A stretch of DNA of 64,000 bases from Lithodes maja (GCA_037953745.1 JBAKBP010007675.1:1-64000); one strand, 5' to 3'. Numbered from the stretch's first letter, positions 11,931 to 23,632 are shown. The notes: generated by a model not told the origin, from the letters alone. Program-made: numbers and translations.

Positions 11931-12003
11931 CATTTGTGTCCGTCTCAGACGTGCTGTCTGCAGGGGCGGAGTCTGCCATCTCCGATTGCCTTGTTCCCGC
12001 TGA
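11928..12003 (+). repeat. segment shared with the upstream flank of the Tc1 transposase
   Basis: This segment resembles 15161-15237: both read AAAGA.CCCCC, ATTTGT, GTCTC, then GGAGTCTGCC or AAAGTCTGCT, and TCCGATTGCCTTGTT. It may be the 5' portion of the Tc1 family, or part of the satellite unit. Confidence 0.6.
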
Positions 12004-12286
12004 TGTTAGATATTTGTTTCTCACATTTCTCACAGACCCCTGTATTTTCTTGGCAGTTTTATTTTCTTCCCATTTTTATTTATTTTCCATCGTACATGTC
12101 TTTGTATGTAGGCCCCCCGTAGGGGTGCCACAGTAGTATGATCAGTGTTTGTATGTCTATATGTTAACATTTGTGATGATGATGGTGTGCTTTGGTGGTC
12201 ACACACATCATAGTAGTGATGGTAGAGTCTGTGGCGCACACCACAGTGCTGATATGTCTATCTTGATTTCAGAGTAACCTATCTAT

Positions 12287-12836
12287 CTATTGCCTGACGC
12301 CGTGATCCCCGAAGGGGTGGCCACGAACGAACCAGCCCCATGCACCTTTGTCCCTAGTCAGTCGACGCCCCTCCCAACCAACACCACTTTCATTCATATA
12401 CTTCCTCACTCCATCCTTCCACCTCTCCTTCGGTGCACCTCTCCCTCTCTGTCCTTCCACCTCGCTCTCGTACACCCTCTTAGTTAATCTCTCGCTTTCC
12501 ATACGTTCCATATGGCCGAACCATCTCAAGTTGTTCCTTTTCACACTTTCCAGCACATATACCTCCACACCACACCTCTTTCTTACTTCCTCATTCGTCT
12601 GTCTATCCCTCCATGTAATTCCGCACGCACTTCTCAAGTAACTCATTTCCACCGCTCTCATTCTTGGTCTGAGTCTCTTCCCGAACGTCCATGCTTCGCT
12701 TCCGTAAGTTAGTGTCGGGATTACCACACTGTCATGCAAAGACTTCTTCACCATACTGACCAGTGACCACCCTATTTCTTGTTACTGCTTTCAACGTTCC
12801 TACAACCCTCTTTCCCTTTTGTACCCTCTCCCGCAC
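12287..12836 (-). pseudogene. RTE-like LINE, 3' fragment
   Basis: On the minus strand this starts in the RVQQGKR-like segment of the RTE-like LINE and runs through VVIPTLTYGSEAWTF and LRWFGHMERM to the family's shared C-terminus GDHGVRQ and a (TAGA)n tail (12276-12290). The 5' part is missing, and a short duplication near 12755-12770 breaks the frame. Together with 2-2083 and 57428-58647 it is a third member of the family. Confidence 0.85.
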
Positions 12837-13028
12837 TTAATAACCTAATAACCTCAATTAAATTATAGGTAATTTGGATGTTTTATATATAGTTTTATGT
12901 ATAATTAAAATATTTATATATGAATGATTTAATTTATTTATTTATATGCTTTGTAGCTCCCCGTAAAGATGATGAAGTATTGTAATTACCGTGTGTGTGT
13001 GTGTGTCTGTCCACACACATGACAGACA

Positions 13029-13110
13029 CACGCTACGCACATGGGCTAATAGACCAGAGGTGATAACATAGAGGGCTATTATGGTTAGCTCGCATCAAGG
13101 TGGGCAAATT
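13029..13110 (+). pseudogene. Tc1/mariner transposase N-terminal scrap
   Basis: About 80 bp match 15375-15455, the start of the transposase at 15343 (ACGCACATGGGCTAATAGAC, then AGAGGTGATA). The reading frame has small deletions. It lies in the GATGGT-type satellite, showing that the Tc1 family and satellite are intermixed. Confidence 0.75.
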
Positions 13111-13811
13111 AGTGATAATGATGGTGATTACGTAACCTAGGGGCGCCCCGGTGTAGTATTGTAAAGACCCTGTATGTCTGTCTCTCATATAATCACAGTG
13201 GTGATGATGTGTGGAGTCTCCAGGTGTGTGGCCCACACGCTGCAGTAGTGATGACCGTGTCTATCTTGAGTTCAGTTCTGGGTAGCGCCAGCAAACTTGG
13301 CAATAATATTGATCCCTTAACTACTTATAACTCGAAATGAATACAAACAATCGGGCTGACGTTCTTATAATTTGGGAAGAGGTCACCAGGAAATAGGTGT
13401 GGATATTTACAGCTAGTTTGTTCTAGGTACTTTTGAGTTACAGAGAGTTCAGGGATCAAGATTATAGTAAAGTTCGTTGGCGCTACCTATAGTTACTTGT
13501 ATCTTAACCAAATTAAAGGTAATCTGGAGTTTTTGTTTGTTACGAAGCCCCTTAAGGGGTGGTACACTATTTTAATCACCATATCTGTATGTCTGTCTCT
13601 GTGTAACCGCGGTCTGTGTGTGTGGCAAACACATCACACACGTGATGATGATGGTGTGTCTATCTTTAGTTCACAGTTACTTAGCATCCTTTAATTTCAT
13701 GATAAATACTATACTGTATACTGTATATTACTTAAGTAGATGGAGTAACTCTAAACTCGATACCAATCTTCTTCCGGGTGAACTGTGGTATGATAGTGAT
13801 GGTGGTGATTA

Positions 13812-13835
13812 CGTTGCCCCCCCCCCCCCCCCCCC
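13812..13835. repeat. poly-C run
   Basis: About 20 consecutive C precede TCGTAGGGGAGG. Length is likely unreliable in assembly. Confidence 0.85.
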
Positions 13836-14772
13836 TCGTAGGGGAGGTGTAGTAATGTAAAAAATGTTTTTTATATCTGTGTATAAGTGTGTGCCCTGTA
13901 GGGGCACCAGAACGCAGTAATGATGATGGCAATTATGGTAGTAGTAGTGATGGTGATGATTGTGGTAGTTGTGATGATCTGAAGTGATGATGATAGTACT
14001 TATGGTAGTAGTGATGGTGGGAGTAGTTATGATTTGCAGTGATTATGGTAGCAGTACTGATGGTGGTGGTGATTACATTTCTATTTTTTCTGTGTGGATG
14101 AGGGAGACAAAAGGCAAAACTGCCTGTGACGAGTGCCTCCCCCAGAGGTGAAAGAGTGAGTGCAAAAATCAAGGAATGTTCTAGCCATGATATCTGGACA
14201 CACGGAGTTTGAAGCAGTTCATGTCATAGGATGAGGGAAAGATGGATTCAGGGAAAGTTCCAGAGCTCCGCTGTTAAATAGAAGAAAGATTGGGAGTATC
14301 GTTTCACTCTTGATTTGGAGAGTTGCACAGAGTAGGGGTGGGATTGTGTTGCAAGACGGGCGCTACGTACTCTACGTAGAGGAAGTGATATATACTGGAA
14401 GAGCTCTGAGGAACGCTGATAATTGTAGTAGCGATATAATAGCGAGAGAGATGCAACATTGCGGTGAAGAGAGAGCTTACAGAGATTGTAGTAATAGTTG
14501 TGATTATTATGGTGTGTAGCGATGATGATGGTTATTATGATAGTAGTAGTGATGGGGGTGGTGATCGTGGTAGTAGGCTAGTTGTGATGGTGATGATATA
14601 TTGAGATGGTGTACTGTGTGCATGTCTTCCGAAGGAACATGCATCTCGCAGTATTGATGTTAACCTCTTCTCTACCGGCAACATCCTTTCCACTTTATTT
14701 TGGTTATGATTAGACGATTATATTCAGTTTTAAAAGGGCCTCCAGGAAATAGCAGGCTTCGAACTATCTCAC

Positions 14773-14874
14773 TTAACCCTTTGTACTGTCACAGATCCTT
14801 CTTAAGCAGCACAAAATAATCTAAATATAGCTGGAATAAAATATAAAACACGTCGTCGGTACAGAAGGGGTTAA
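14773..14874. mobile_element. short TTAA-ended MITE, family 3
   Basis: TTAACCCTTTGTACTGT at the left faces TACAGAAGGGGTTAA at the right, about 100 bp apart, giving inverted ends with TTAA. Relatives lie at 25646-25746 and 26464-26555. Confidence 0.65.
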
Positions 14875-15342
14875 TGGTGATTATTGTAGTAGTTGTGATG
14901 GTGGTAGTAGTGATGATGCTGGCAGTAGTAGTGATGGCAACATTAATTGTAGTGATAATGGTGTTCTTAGAAGTGATGGTGACAGTAATAGTGATGATGG
15001 TGATCGTAGTAGTGATGATGGTGACAGTATTAGTGATAACGGTGACAGTATTAGTGATGATGGTGATCATAGTATTGATGATGCCGATAGAAGTAGTGAT
15101 GATGGTAATGATATTGGTGACTGTAATAGTGATGTTGATGAGAGTATTGGTGATATTCGTAAAGAGCCCCCCAAAATTTGTATCGGTCTCGTACAGTATG
15201 GCGGGAGCAAAGTCTGCTTCATCCGATTGCCTTGTTTTTAAATTGTTCTACACTTTATGTATCCTTATTAATTATCATAATGCTAATTAACCAAAATGTT
15301 AATGAACTGCTAACATTAATACACATATTTGTAGTTTCAGAC

Positions 15343-16389
15343 ATGGGTGGAAGGGGACGTGGTCGGCGACGTTACACGCCACGCACATGGGCTAATAGAC
15401 CAGAGGTGATAGAACAGAGGGCTATGATAGTTGGCTTGCATCAGGGGGGACAAACTATATCTGCTGCAGCGCTTCAAATGGGCGTCTCTCGAAATATAGC
15501 CAAATCTTGGATACATCGTTTTGAGCGTGAAGGCCACGTTCAGACAAGACTAAGGTCGGGTCGTCCAAGAGTTCTTTCAGAAGAAGATGATGGAAGGATA
15601 CTGGAGGAAGTGAGAACTCACCCTAAATCGAGTGTTAAGGCTCTGACAAGACAAATGAACCTGCCATGTCATCCCTCCACTACACGGAGCCACATCAAGG
15701 AAGGTGGCATAGACTGTTATGTGCCAGCAGTGAAGGAGACTCTGACTGAAAGAAATAGAGAAGGAAGTCTAAGATTCGCCCAAGAGTATATTGATCATGG
15801 TATACATTTTTGGAGGAAGGTTATATTCAGTGATGAAAAAACCTTTACATCTGTGAAATCGCCTGAACGCGTGTGCTGGAGACCTCGAAACACCCGTTAT
15901 GAGCGTGAACATATCTCGGAACGCACAAGAAGTGGAAGAATATCTGTGTCCTTGCACGGCTGGATGTGGTATGGCGGACCAGGAGAGTTGGTGACCATTG
16001 AAGGTCACTTGAACAGTGAAGAGTATATCAACATCTTGGACACCTCACTCTTGCCTTCAGTTAGAATATATGCCATACCTGACCCGGACCCTATCTATTT
16101 CGTGCAGGACAGATCCCCAATCCATACCAGCCGAGCAGTGAGAGATTGGTTTGCTCGCCACCCTGAGATCGTCGTGATTGACTGGCCATCCAAAGGATGT
16201 GATTGCAACCCCATAGAAAACCTATGGGGGATAATGGTGAATGAGTGGGGGGTAGAGGAGATAACTAGACAATCCGTCGAAAGGAAAGCTTGAGAAGTAT
16301 GGGAGGGATTGAGGCGCACTCCTGATCCATGTAGCAAACTAGTTGATAGTATGCAGACTCGACTGGCAAATGTGATAGAGGCAGAATGA
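15343..16389 (+). pseudogene. Tc1/mariner transposase, DD35E, one premature stop
   Basis: The transposase cuts and re-inserts its own element. From ATG 15343 it has a basic start, an HTH (TISAAALQMGVSRNIAKSW, about residues 38-56), SGRPR (about 72), and then the DDE domain: IFSDEKTF (D164), FVQDRSPIHTS (D256) and DWPSKGCDCNPIENLW (E292). Thirty-five residues separate D256 and E292, not the 34 usual in Tc1. The frame stops at TGA 16291-16293 after 316 residues; 31 further codons in the same frame, with a typical end (LVDSMQTRLANVI), reach a second TGA at 16387-16389. So the first stop looks like a mutation. An acceptor-like TTTGTAGTTTCAG lies just before the ATG. Inverted terminal repeats were not found. 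Confidence 0.85.
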
Positions 16390-16727
16390 GGGTGGACGAG
16401 ATATTAGGTAGGGTATACATACATGTGTAGTCTGCTGTATGATTATATATTTTATCATTATATATACTTGGCCAACTTAAAAAGAAAAATAATTAATCAA
16501 AGGATGTAATACTGTATGTTGTATGATATACTTATACAATTGTAAAAAAAACGTGTATTTATGTTGATATGTATATCCCTTTATATCCTCTAGATAAACA
16601 TATATTATACTGTAAATATGTTGAATAAATAGGAAATAATGTTATCTGCATTCCATTTTGTAGTTCAGGAATTGTAGATGGGATTGAATGGTTAATATAA
16701 TTATACGGTCTATTTCAAGAAGAAAAT

Positions 16728-16747
16728 ATATACTATATATATATACA

Positions 16748-16795
<48 letters not shown>

Positions 16796-16804
16796 TATAT
16801 ACTG

Positions 16805-16874
<70 letters not shown>

Positions 16875-16876
16875 TG

Positions 16877-16920
<44 letters not shown>

Positions 16921-16925
16921 CCTAT
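16728..16925. repeat. (TA)n microsatellite
   Basis: About 200 bp of TA interrupted by repeated ACTGTATATAA. Confidence 0.9.
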
Positions 16926-17253
16926 ATATAAATATGAATACAAAATTCCAATACCACAAGCACATATTACCACTAATACACTCATCGTTCCAAATGAAAA
17001 GCGATTATGAGAATTATGTATTTAATCATATAGATGATATATACTCGAAAAAGTTCAGTATAATTAAGACAACACTAGAGTGCTTCGTTAATATCGTATC
17101 TGTGAGACTGTTTGGGAAGTGAGTTTTCAATAATTTCACTATCAGTTGCTACGCGGATATAATGCTCTCTGATTATGATATATCCGCGAAAAGATAAGTA
17201 GATAATTATCTAGTTTGTTATAAAGTTATGACATACCTCGTTGAAGTCTGTAA

Positions 17254-17331
17254 AACTGTCTTCATAGCGTAATGCATAAATGCACTGAATTTCGGTGTGA
17301 GCATCCTAGGTTCGAATCCCTGGACTGTCAC
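17254..17331 (+). repeat. tRNA-like (SINE) fragment
   Basis: A box-A-like ATAGCGTAATGC and a box-B GGTTCGAATCC lie about 45 bases apart, with a T-arm CTAGG/CCTGG. The acceptor arm does not close, so this is a tRNA-derived SINE head rather than a tRNA gene. Confidence 0.5.
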
Positions 17332-17496
17332 ATGTATTTGTTGATTTCATGATTTGAGTTTAGAAGTAAAGTTGGTTGGTGGAAAACACATGAAATACCT
17401 TTTTGATAGACACCCCCCCCCCCCCTCCAAAAAAAAGTGAATGACTGCAGTGAACATGGTACTACATTAAAATGGCAATATATATATATATATATA

Positions 17497-20204
17497 TTGA
17501 GAATATATCACAAATACACGTGAGCCACTAAATGTTTCTAGTCTCTCAGTGGGGATCGAACCATCGACCATCAGAACGATAGCCGACGCTTAATCAATTA
17601 CACCACGGCAGTCTAAAAGACACTCAGCCTTCTATCCAATTTATGTTAGGGAGAAGGGAAACCCACTAGGCGAATATATTTCAATTCAAACCTAGTTGTA
17701 GGATCCATATTTCCAGAATACCATACACGGATTTTTGAGTGTCCCGACGCAACTCGGGTTGAAATTGATTTCATTTAATTCTAACCCACAAAGCATGAGA
17801 GTTACACATATTGAGAATATATCACAAATACACGTGAGCCACTAAATGTTTCTAGTCTCTCAGTGGGGATCGAACCATCGACCATCAGAACGATAGCCGA
17901 CGCTTAATCAATTACACCACGGCAGTCTAAAAGACACTCAGCCTTCTATCCTATTTATGTTAGGGAGAAGGGAAACCCACTAGGCGAATATATTTCAATT
18001 CAAACCTAGTTGTAGGATCCATATTTCCAGAATACCATACACGGATTTTTGAGTGTCCCGACGCAACTCGGGTTGAAATTGATTTCATTTAATTCTAACC
18101 CACAAAGCATGAGAGTTACACATATTGAGAATATATCACAAATACACGTGAGCCACTAAATGTTTCTAGTCTCTCAGTGGGGATCGAACCATCGACCATC
18201 AGAACGATAGCCGACGCTTAATCAATTACACCACGGCAGTCTAAAAGACACTCAGCCTTCTATCCTATTTATGTTAGGGAGAAGGGAAACCCACTAGGCG
18301 AATATATTTCAATTCAAACCTAGTTGTAGGATCCATATTTCCAGAATACCATACACGGATTTTTGAGTGTCCCGACGCAACTCGGGTTGAAATTGATTTC
18401 ATTTAATTCTAACCCACAAAGCATGAGAGTTACACATATTGAGAATATATCACAAATACACGTGAGCCACTAAATGTTTCTAGTCTCTCAGTGGGGATCG
18501 AACCATCGACCATCAGAACGATAGCCGACGCTTAATCAATTACACCACGGCAGTCTAAAAGACACTCAGCCTTCTATCCTATTTATGTTAGGGAGAAGGG
18601 AAACCCACTAGGCGAATATATTTCAATTCAAACCTAGTTGTAGGATCCATATTTCCAGAATACCATACACGGATTTTTGAGTGTCCCGACGCAACTCGGG
18701 TTGAAATTGATTTCATTTAATTCTAACCCACAAAGCATGAGAGTTACACATATTGAGAATATATCACAAATACACGTGAGCCACTAAATGTTTCTAGTCT
18801 CTCAGTGGGGATCGAACCATCGACCATCAGAACGATAGCCGACGCTTAATCAATTACACCACGGCAGTCTAAAAGACACTCAGCCTTCTATCCTATTTAT
18901 GTTAGGGAGAAGGGAAACCCACTAGGCGAATATATTTCAATTCAAACCTAGCTGTAGGATCCATATTTCCAGAATACCATACACGGATTTTTGAGTGTCC
19001 CGACGCAACTCGGGTTGAAATTGATTTCATTTAATTCTAACCCACAAAGCATGAGAGTTACACATATTGAGAATATATCACAAATACACGTGAGCCACTA
19101 AATGTTTCTAGTCTCTCAGTGGGGATCGAACCATAGACCATCAGAACGATAGCCGACGCTTAATCAATTACACCACGGCAGTCTAAAAGACACTCAGCCT
19201 TCTATCCTATTTATGTTAGGGAGAAGGGAAACCCACTAGGCGAATATATTTCAATTCAAACCTAGTTGTAGGATCCATATTTCCAGAATACCATACACGG
19301 ATTTTTGAGTGTCCCGACGCAACTCGGGTTGAAATTGATTTCATTTAATTCTAACCCACAAAGCATGAGAGTTACACATATTGAGAATATATCACAAATA
19401 CACGTGAGCCACTAAATGTTTCTAGTCTCTCAGTGGGGATCGAACCATCGACCATCAGAACGATAGCCGACGCTTAATCAATTACACCACGGCTAGACTG
19501 CCGTGGTGTAATTGATTAAGCGTCGGCTATCGTTCTGATGGTCGATGGTTCGATCCCCACTGAGAGACTAGAAACATTTAGTGGCTCACGTGTATTTGTG
19601 ATATATTCTCAATATGTGTAACTCTCATGCTTTGTGGGTTAGAATTAAATGAAATCAATTTCAACCCGAGTTGCGTCGGGACACTCAAAAATCCGTGTAT
19701 GGTATTCTGGAAATATGGATCCTACAACTAGGTTTGAATTGAAATATATTCGCCTAGTGGGTTTCCCTTCTCCCTAACATAAATAGGATAGAAGGCTGAG
19801 TGTCTTTTAGACTGCCGTGGTGTAATTGATTAAGCGTCGGCTATCGTTCTGATGGTCGATGGTTCGATCCCCACTGAGAGACTAGAAACATTTAGTGGCT
19901 CACGTGTATTTGTGATATATTCTCAATATGTGTAACTCTCATGCTTTGTGGGTTAGAATTAAATGAAATCAATTTCAACCCGAGTTGCGTCGGGACACTC
20001 AAAAATCCGTGTATGGTATTCTGGAAATATGGATCCTACAACTAGGTTTGAATTGAAATATATTCGCCTAGTGGGTTTCCCTTCTCCCTAACATAAATAG
20101 GATAGAAGGCTGAGTGTCTTTTAGACTGCCGTGGTGTAATTGATTAAGCGTCGGCTATCGTTCTGATGGTCGATGGTTCGATCCCCACTGAGAGACTAGA
20201 AACA
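17497..20204. repeat. 314-bp tRNA-like tandem satellite with central inversion
   Basis: Monomers repeat at exactly 314 bp (the CACGTGAGCC phrase is at 17517, 17831, 18145, 18459, 18773, 19087 and 19401). Each carries, on the opposite strand, GCCGTGGTGTAATTGATTAA (box-A-like) and GGTTCGATCCC (box B), a tRNA-derived core. At 19494-19499 the orientation flips, and two full monomers plus a third tRNA-like part (19500-20204) follow inverted. The result is a palindrome with arms of about 700 bp and almost no spacer. Monomers differ by very few bases. TA runs flank both ends (17479-17496 and 20205-20227). Confidence 0.95.
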
Positions 20205-20227
20205 TATATATATATATATATATATAT

Positions 20228-20375
20228 TAGGGTGGTCCTAATTTTTTTTTTTTTTTAATGTTAAGCTCTCACCCTGCCAAAGTGTTCCATTGGTCCCAAA
20301 AACACCCCAGCCAAAAAAGAAATGAAATCCATTAACATTTAGGGGTTTCCCAGGGGGGTCAAAGATTCCCCCCTT
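20228..20375 (+). repeat. left terminal inverted repeat of hAT-like element
   Basis: Matches 23191-23350 in reverse complement, including TCCATTAACATTTAGGGG and a G-run. A T-run length difference is the main gap. Confidence 0.85.
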
Positions 20376-20843
20376 GCGAACATTTCCGGAATTTATCTGT
20401 GTGCAGCTTACAATGGGAAGACAAAAGGTATCTAGCGACTTGTGGCAACTGGTTCACTTTACGAGAGTATGAACATACGAGCAGTCGAGCACCAGTTACA
20501 CTGTAGTAGCGAGTGAGCGAGGTTGTGTTTGTGTCAGCAGCTACCAGCTACTCTCCCTGCTAACGTAATTTGCTCTAATTACATGTCTACTTGCCCATTT
20601 TTCTCAGGGAAAAATTGAGCTACAGACAAAACAAAGCCAGTTTTGGATAGCCAAAGACCATATCTTCAAGACTAAAGACCATTTTAAAACTGTAACATCA
20701 ATAATAAAGAAAAAGTTGGGAAACGTCCCCTTAACATTTAACATTTGTTTCATTTCAGTTGTGTGTATTAGCATGGCATAAATTGTGTATTAGCATGGCC
20801 TAAATTAACATTTAACATTTGTTTCATTTCAGTTTCATTCAAA

Positions 20844-23057
20844 ATGGAAAGAAGGGAAAAAGATGTTTACTTGCTTGGACCTTCAGACAAACTGGCTGGA
20901 AACAAGCTGCCTTCAAATAAGCAAGCGGTTGGGAGGTTCCTGTACATTCATGTGAAGGAAAAGAAAACAGTTAGAGAAGCGTCGACAGCGGTAATTCGCG
21001 AGGTTGTCCAATTCTGGGAAAGAGCAAGAATACCGACAAAACCGCAACAGCACGCCATCAAGAAGATGGAATCCCTATTTGCGGAATATAAGTGTTTAAA
21101 AAAGCACAAAGACCGCAAGACAGATACACAAAGAACGAATGAAGACAAATTTCGCGAGAAGTTCGACGACCTCTTTGACATTGCACATGCTGAAGCAATG
21201 ACAAGAATCACCGTTGAAGAAGATAGACAGTTTCTGATTGCCCAACGGGAAAAGGGAAGAAGAGGAACAATGGCAGGGCTAGATTTGGTTCTAGCAGCTA
21301 AGGAAGAAAGAGCAAGACAGAGAGTGCAAAGCCAGAAACGAAGACGAGATCAGGCAAACGAAGAACCCGGACCTTCTTCAAGTGTGGCAGTGCTTGCAAG
21401 TTCATCGTCTTCCAGCGAATCCAGCAGTGATGATCAACCTGATGAAACTGAAGCAGTGTTTGCCACCCCACCTCCTCCAAAGCGAGCGAAGATGAACATT
21501 GTGACGCCATCGCTGGCAGCTGCTTTGGACAGAACGAAGTTGTCAGACAGAAAAGCTGCCTTCGTACTCGCCGAAGCAGCAAAGAGCTTGGGGCACAACG
21601 TGGAAGAGCTCAACATAAATCGTTCTTCCATTCACCGCCACCGAGAATCCCACAGGATGAACTTTGCCCGCTCCGTTCAGGATAAATTTGATCCCACTGT
21701 CAGCCTGACTGTCCACTGGGATGGAAAATTAATCCCAGCTTTAACTGGCAAAGAGCAAGTGGACCGATTGCCAGTGTTGGTTTCTGGGCTTGGAGTCGAC
21801 CAGCTTCTTGCAGTTCCAAAGTTGGGAAGTGGCACTGGGGCAGCTCAGGCCGATGCTGTGGTAAACGCACTGCAGGAATGGGATATAACTGATCGTGTTG
21901 CAGCTATGTCCTTCGACACAACATCTTCGAACACTGGCCACATCTCTGGAGCGTGCACCCTCATCCAGCAGAAGTTGGGAAGAGAGCTTCTATTCCTAGC
22001 TTGCCGTCACCACGTCTTGGAATTGCTTGTGGGGGCTGTCTTCAGCACCTGCATGGTGTCAACTTCCGGTCCAGTAGTTCTCCTCTTCAAAAGATTTGAT
22101 CAGAAGTGGTCGTTAATGGACCAGTCATCTTACCAAACAGCAGAGAAAATGGCGAACTTTGCTTTGTTCGAACCCGACAGAGACGATATCTTGAAGTTTG
22201 CCAAGAAGCAGCTCCAAGAAAAGCAACCCAGAGATGATTACCGCGAATTTCTAGAGCTGTGTGTCATTTTTTTGGGTGGTATTCCAGAAGGAGGAATATC
22301 TTTCAAGTCTCCAGGACCAATGCATCATGCAAGATGGATGTCAAAAGTAATCTACTCTTTGAAAGTGTGGATGTTCTCTGGCCAATTCAAATTGTCAAAA
22401 AAAGAATCACATGGCTTGGAAAGAGTCCTTGTGTTCATCGTCAAATTCTATCTGAAGGCATGGACAACTGCAACAGATGGAGTTTCAGCTCCTGCTTCTG
22501 ACTTGGCACTATTGCAACAACTTACTGCATTTGAAGAGTGTGACAGCCAAGTGTCTAAGGCCGCCAGCAAGAAACTGGCATCTCATCTTTGGTACCTCTC
22601 AGAGGAACTGATCGGACTCTCTGTTTTTGATGCCACCGTTCCGCTTGATGTGAAGAGAAGGATTGTACAGAAGATGAGCGAAGAAGAAGGGCTTGAAAAT
22701 CCACCCAAGAGAGCAGTCGTCGATCTGCAAGAAATCCGAAATAAGACTCTGGACGACTTCGCCTCCATGAACTCCTTGCTCCTCTTCACTCGCCTGGGTC
22801 TTTCGACAAGTTTCTTGGAGGCAAACCCAGCATCTTGGGAAGATCTTGAGGACTTCAAGACAGCAAAGGCCATCGTCGGAGCACTGAAGGTCGTCAATGA
22901 CCATGCCGAACGTGGAGTGGCTCTCGTCCAGGACTTTAGCGGATTGCTAACGAAAGGGGAAGAGCAACTCCAGTTCCTTCTTCAAGTTGTCGGAGAACAC
23001 CGAAATATGTTTCCAGACTCCAAGAAATCTACCCTGACAGCGACCAGGCAACAATGA
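20844..23057 (+). CDS. hAT-like transposase, 737 residues, intact
   Basis: ATG 20844 follows acceptor-like TTTCATTTCAG by 11 bases; the ORF is unbroken. The protein has a basic N-terminal half (residues 1-150, including GPSDKLAGNKLPSNKQAVGR), a Ser-rich linker (about 180-200), then an RNase-H-like core. In it VHWDGK (about 289) can supply the first Asp, FDTTSSNTG (about 355) the second, followed by ACRHHVLEL (about 386) and HARWMSK (about 495), an order like hAT transposases (D..N, C..H, RW). No BED zinc finger is visible and the final Glu and dimerisation motif are not obvious. Its position between long inverted repeats supports a transposase role. Family placement within or beside hAT is inference. 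Confidence 0.8.
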   Translation: MERREKDVYLLGPSDKLAGNKLPSNKQAVGRFLYIHVKEKKTVREASTAVIREVVQFWERARIPTKPQQHAIKKMESLFAEYKCLKKHKDRKTDTQRTNEDKFREKFDDLFDIAHAEAMTRITVEEDRQFLIAQREKGRRGTMAGLDLVLAAKEERARQRVQSQKRRRDQANEEPGPSSSVAVLASSSSSSESSSDDQPDETEAVFATPPPPKRAKMNIVTPSLAAALDRTKLSDRKAAFVLAEAAKSLGHNVEELNINRSSIHRHRESHRMNFARSVQDKFDPTVSLTVHWDGKLIPALTGKEQVDRLPVLVSGLGVDQLLAVPKLGSGTGAAQADAVVNALQEWDITDRVAAMSFDTTSSNTGHISGACTLIQQKLGRELLFLACRHHVLELLVGAVFSTCMVSTSGPVVLLFKRFDQKWSLMDQSSYQTAEKMANFALFEPDRDDILKFAKKQLQEKQPRDDYREFLELCVIFLGGIPEGGISFKSPGPMHHARWMSKVIYSLKVWMFSGQFKLSKKESHGLERVLVFIVKFYLKAWTTATDGVSAPASDLALLQQLTAFEECDSQVSKAASKKLASHLWYLSEELIGLSVFDATVPLDVKRRIVQKMSEEEGLENPPKRAVVDLQEIRNKTLDDFASMNSLLLFTRLGLSTSFLEANPASWEDLEDFKTAKAIVGALKVVNDHAERGVALVQDFSGLLTKGEEQLQFLLQVVGEHRNMFPDSKKSTLTATRQQ

Positions 23058-23190
23058 GTGGCTAGCGACCATGATACCCCTGCCTTAGAGCAGCTAATAC
23101 CCACAAACTTGTCGTGGGGGGACCTGGAATGCTAGCTGTAGTGATTCCCGACATTTATTGTACATTTCTGTATATTGCCCGGTATATGCA

Positions 23191-23347
23191 CAAGGGGGGA
23201 ATCTTTGACCCCCCTGGGAAACCCCTAAATGTTAATGGATTTCATTTCTTTTTTGGCTGGGGTGTATTTGGGACCAATGGAACACTTTGGCAGGGTGAGA
23301 GCTTAACATTTAAAAAAAAAAAAAATCATGTATAGTTAAGGACCACC

Positions 23348-23350
<3 letters not shown>
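23191..23350 (-). repeat. right terminal inverted repeat of hAT-like element
   Basis: Reverse complement of 20228-20375. About 12 extra bases (TCATGTATAGTTAA) sit near the A-run. Confidence 0.85.
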
Positions 23351-23399
<49 letters not shown>

Positions 23400-23415
23400 A
23401 GAGAGAGAGAGAGAT
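23351..23415. repeat. (AT)n then (GA)n microsatellite
   Basis: Adjoins the right end of the hAT-like element. Confidence 0.9.
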
Positions 23416-23632
23416 AAAGTGTTAATATTCTCGAATATGCACCAAAAAGCCTAACCACGGATCGAACATTGAATGAATATACCACTTATAATCAATTAAG
23501 CAATCCATACAATATGTTTTTTAGTAAGTTCCAACATATCTTCAGAGGTATTCAAACATTACAAGATTACCATTTCAATGTGCAAATCCATTAAATACCA
23601 ATGCATATCGCGCGAATGGGTGAATACTATCG

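Larger units (their letters stand above)
20228..23350 (+). mobile_element. hAT-like DNA transposon with ~150-bp terminal inverted repeats
   Basis: The left end TAGGGTGGTCCTAA (20228) and right end GGACCACCCTA (23350) are inverted copies, and the match extends to about 20375 and 23191. The end fits the hAT rule YARNG. Eight bases on each side are ATATATAT, consistent with the 8-bp duplication of hAT elements, but the site is a TA run, so this is weak. The ends abut the tRNA-like satellite on the left. The long, well-matched inverted repeats and uninterrupted ORF suggest recent activity. Confidence 0.85.

Noticed and set aside
16688..17122. ORFs in TA-rich DNA
   Set aside because: Poly-Tyr/Ile products of microsatellites.
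17254..17331. Functional tRNA gene
   Set aside because: Box A/B-like words exist, but arms do not fold to a full cloverleaf, so SINE remnant.
17497..20204. CRISPR array
   Set aside because: Repeats are 314 bp tandem units with no variable spacers.
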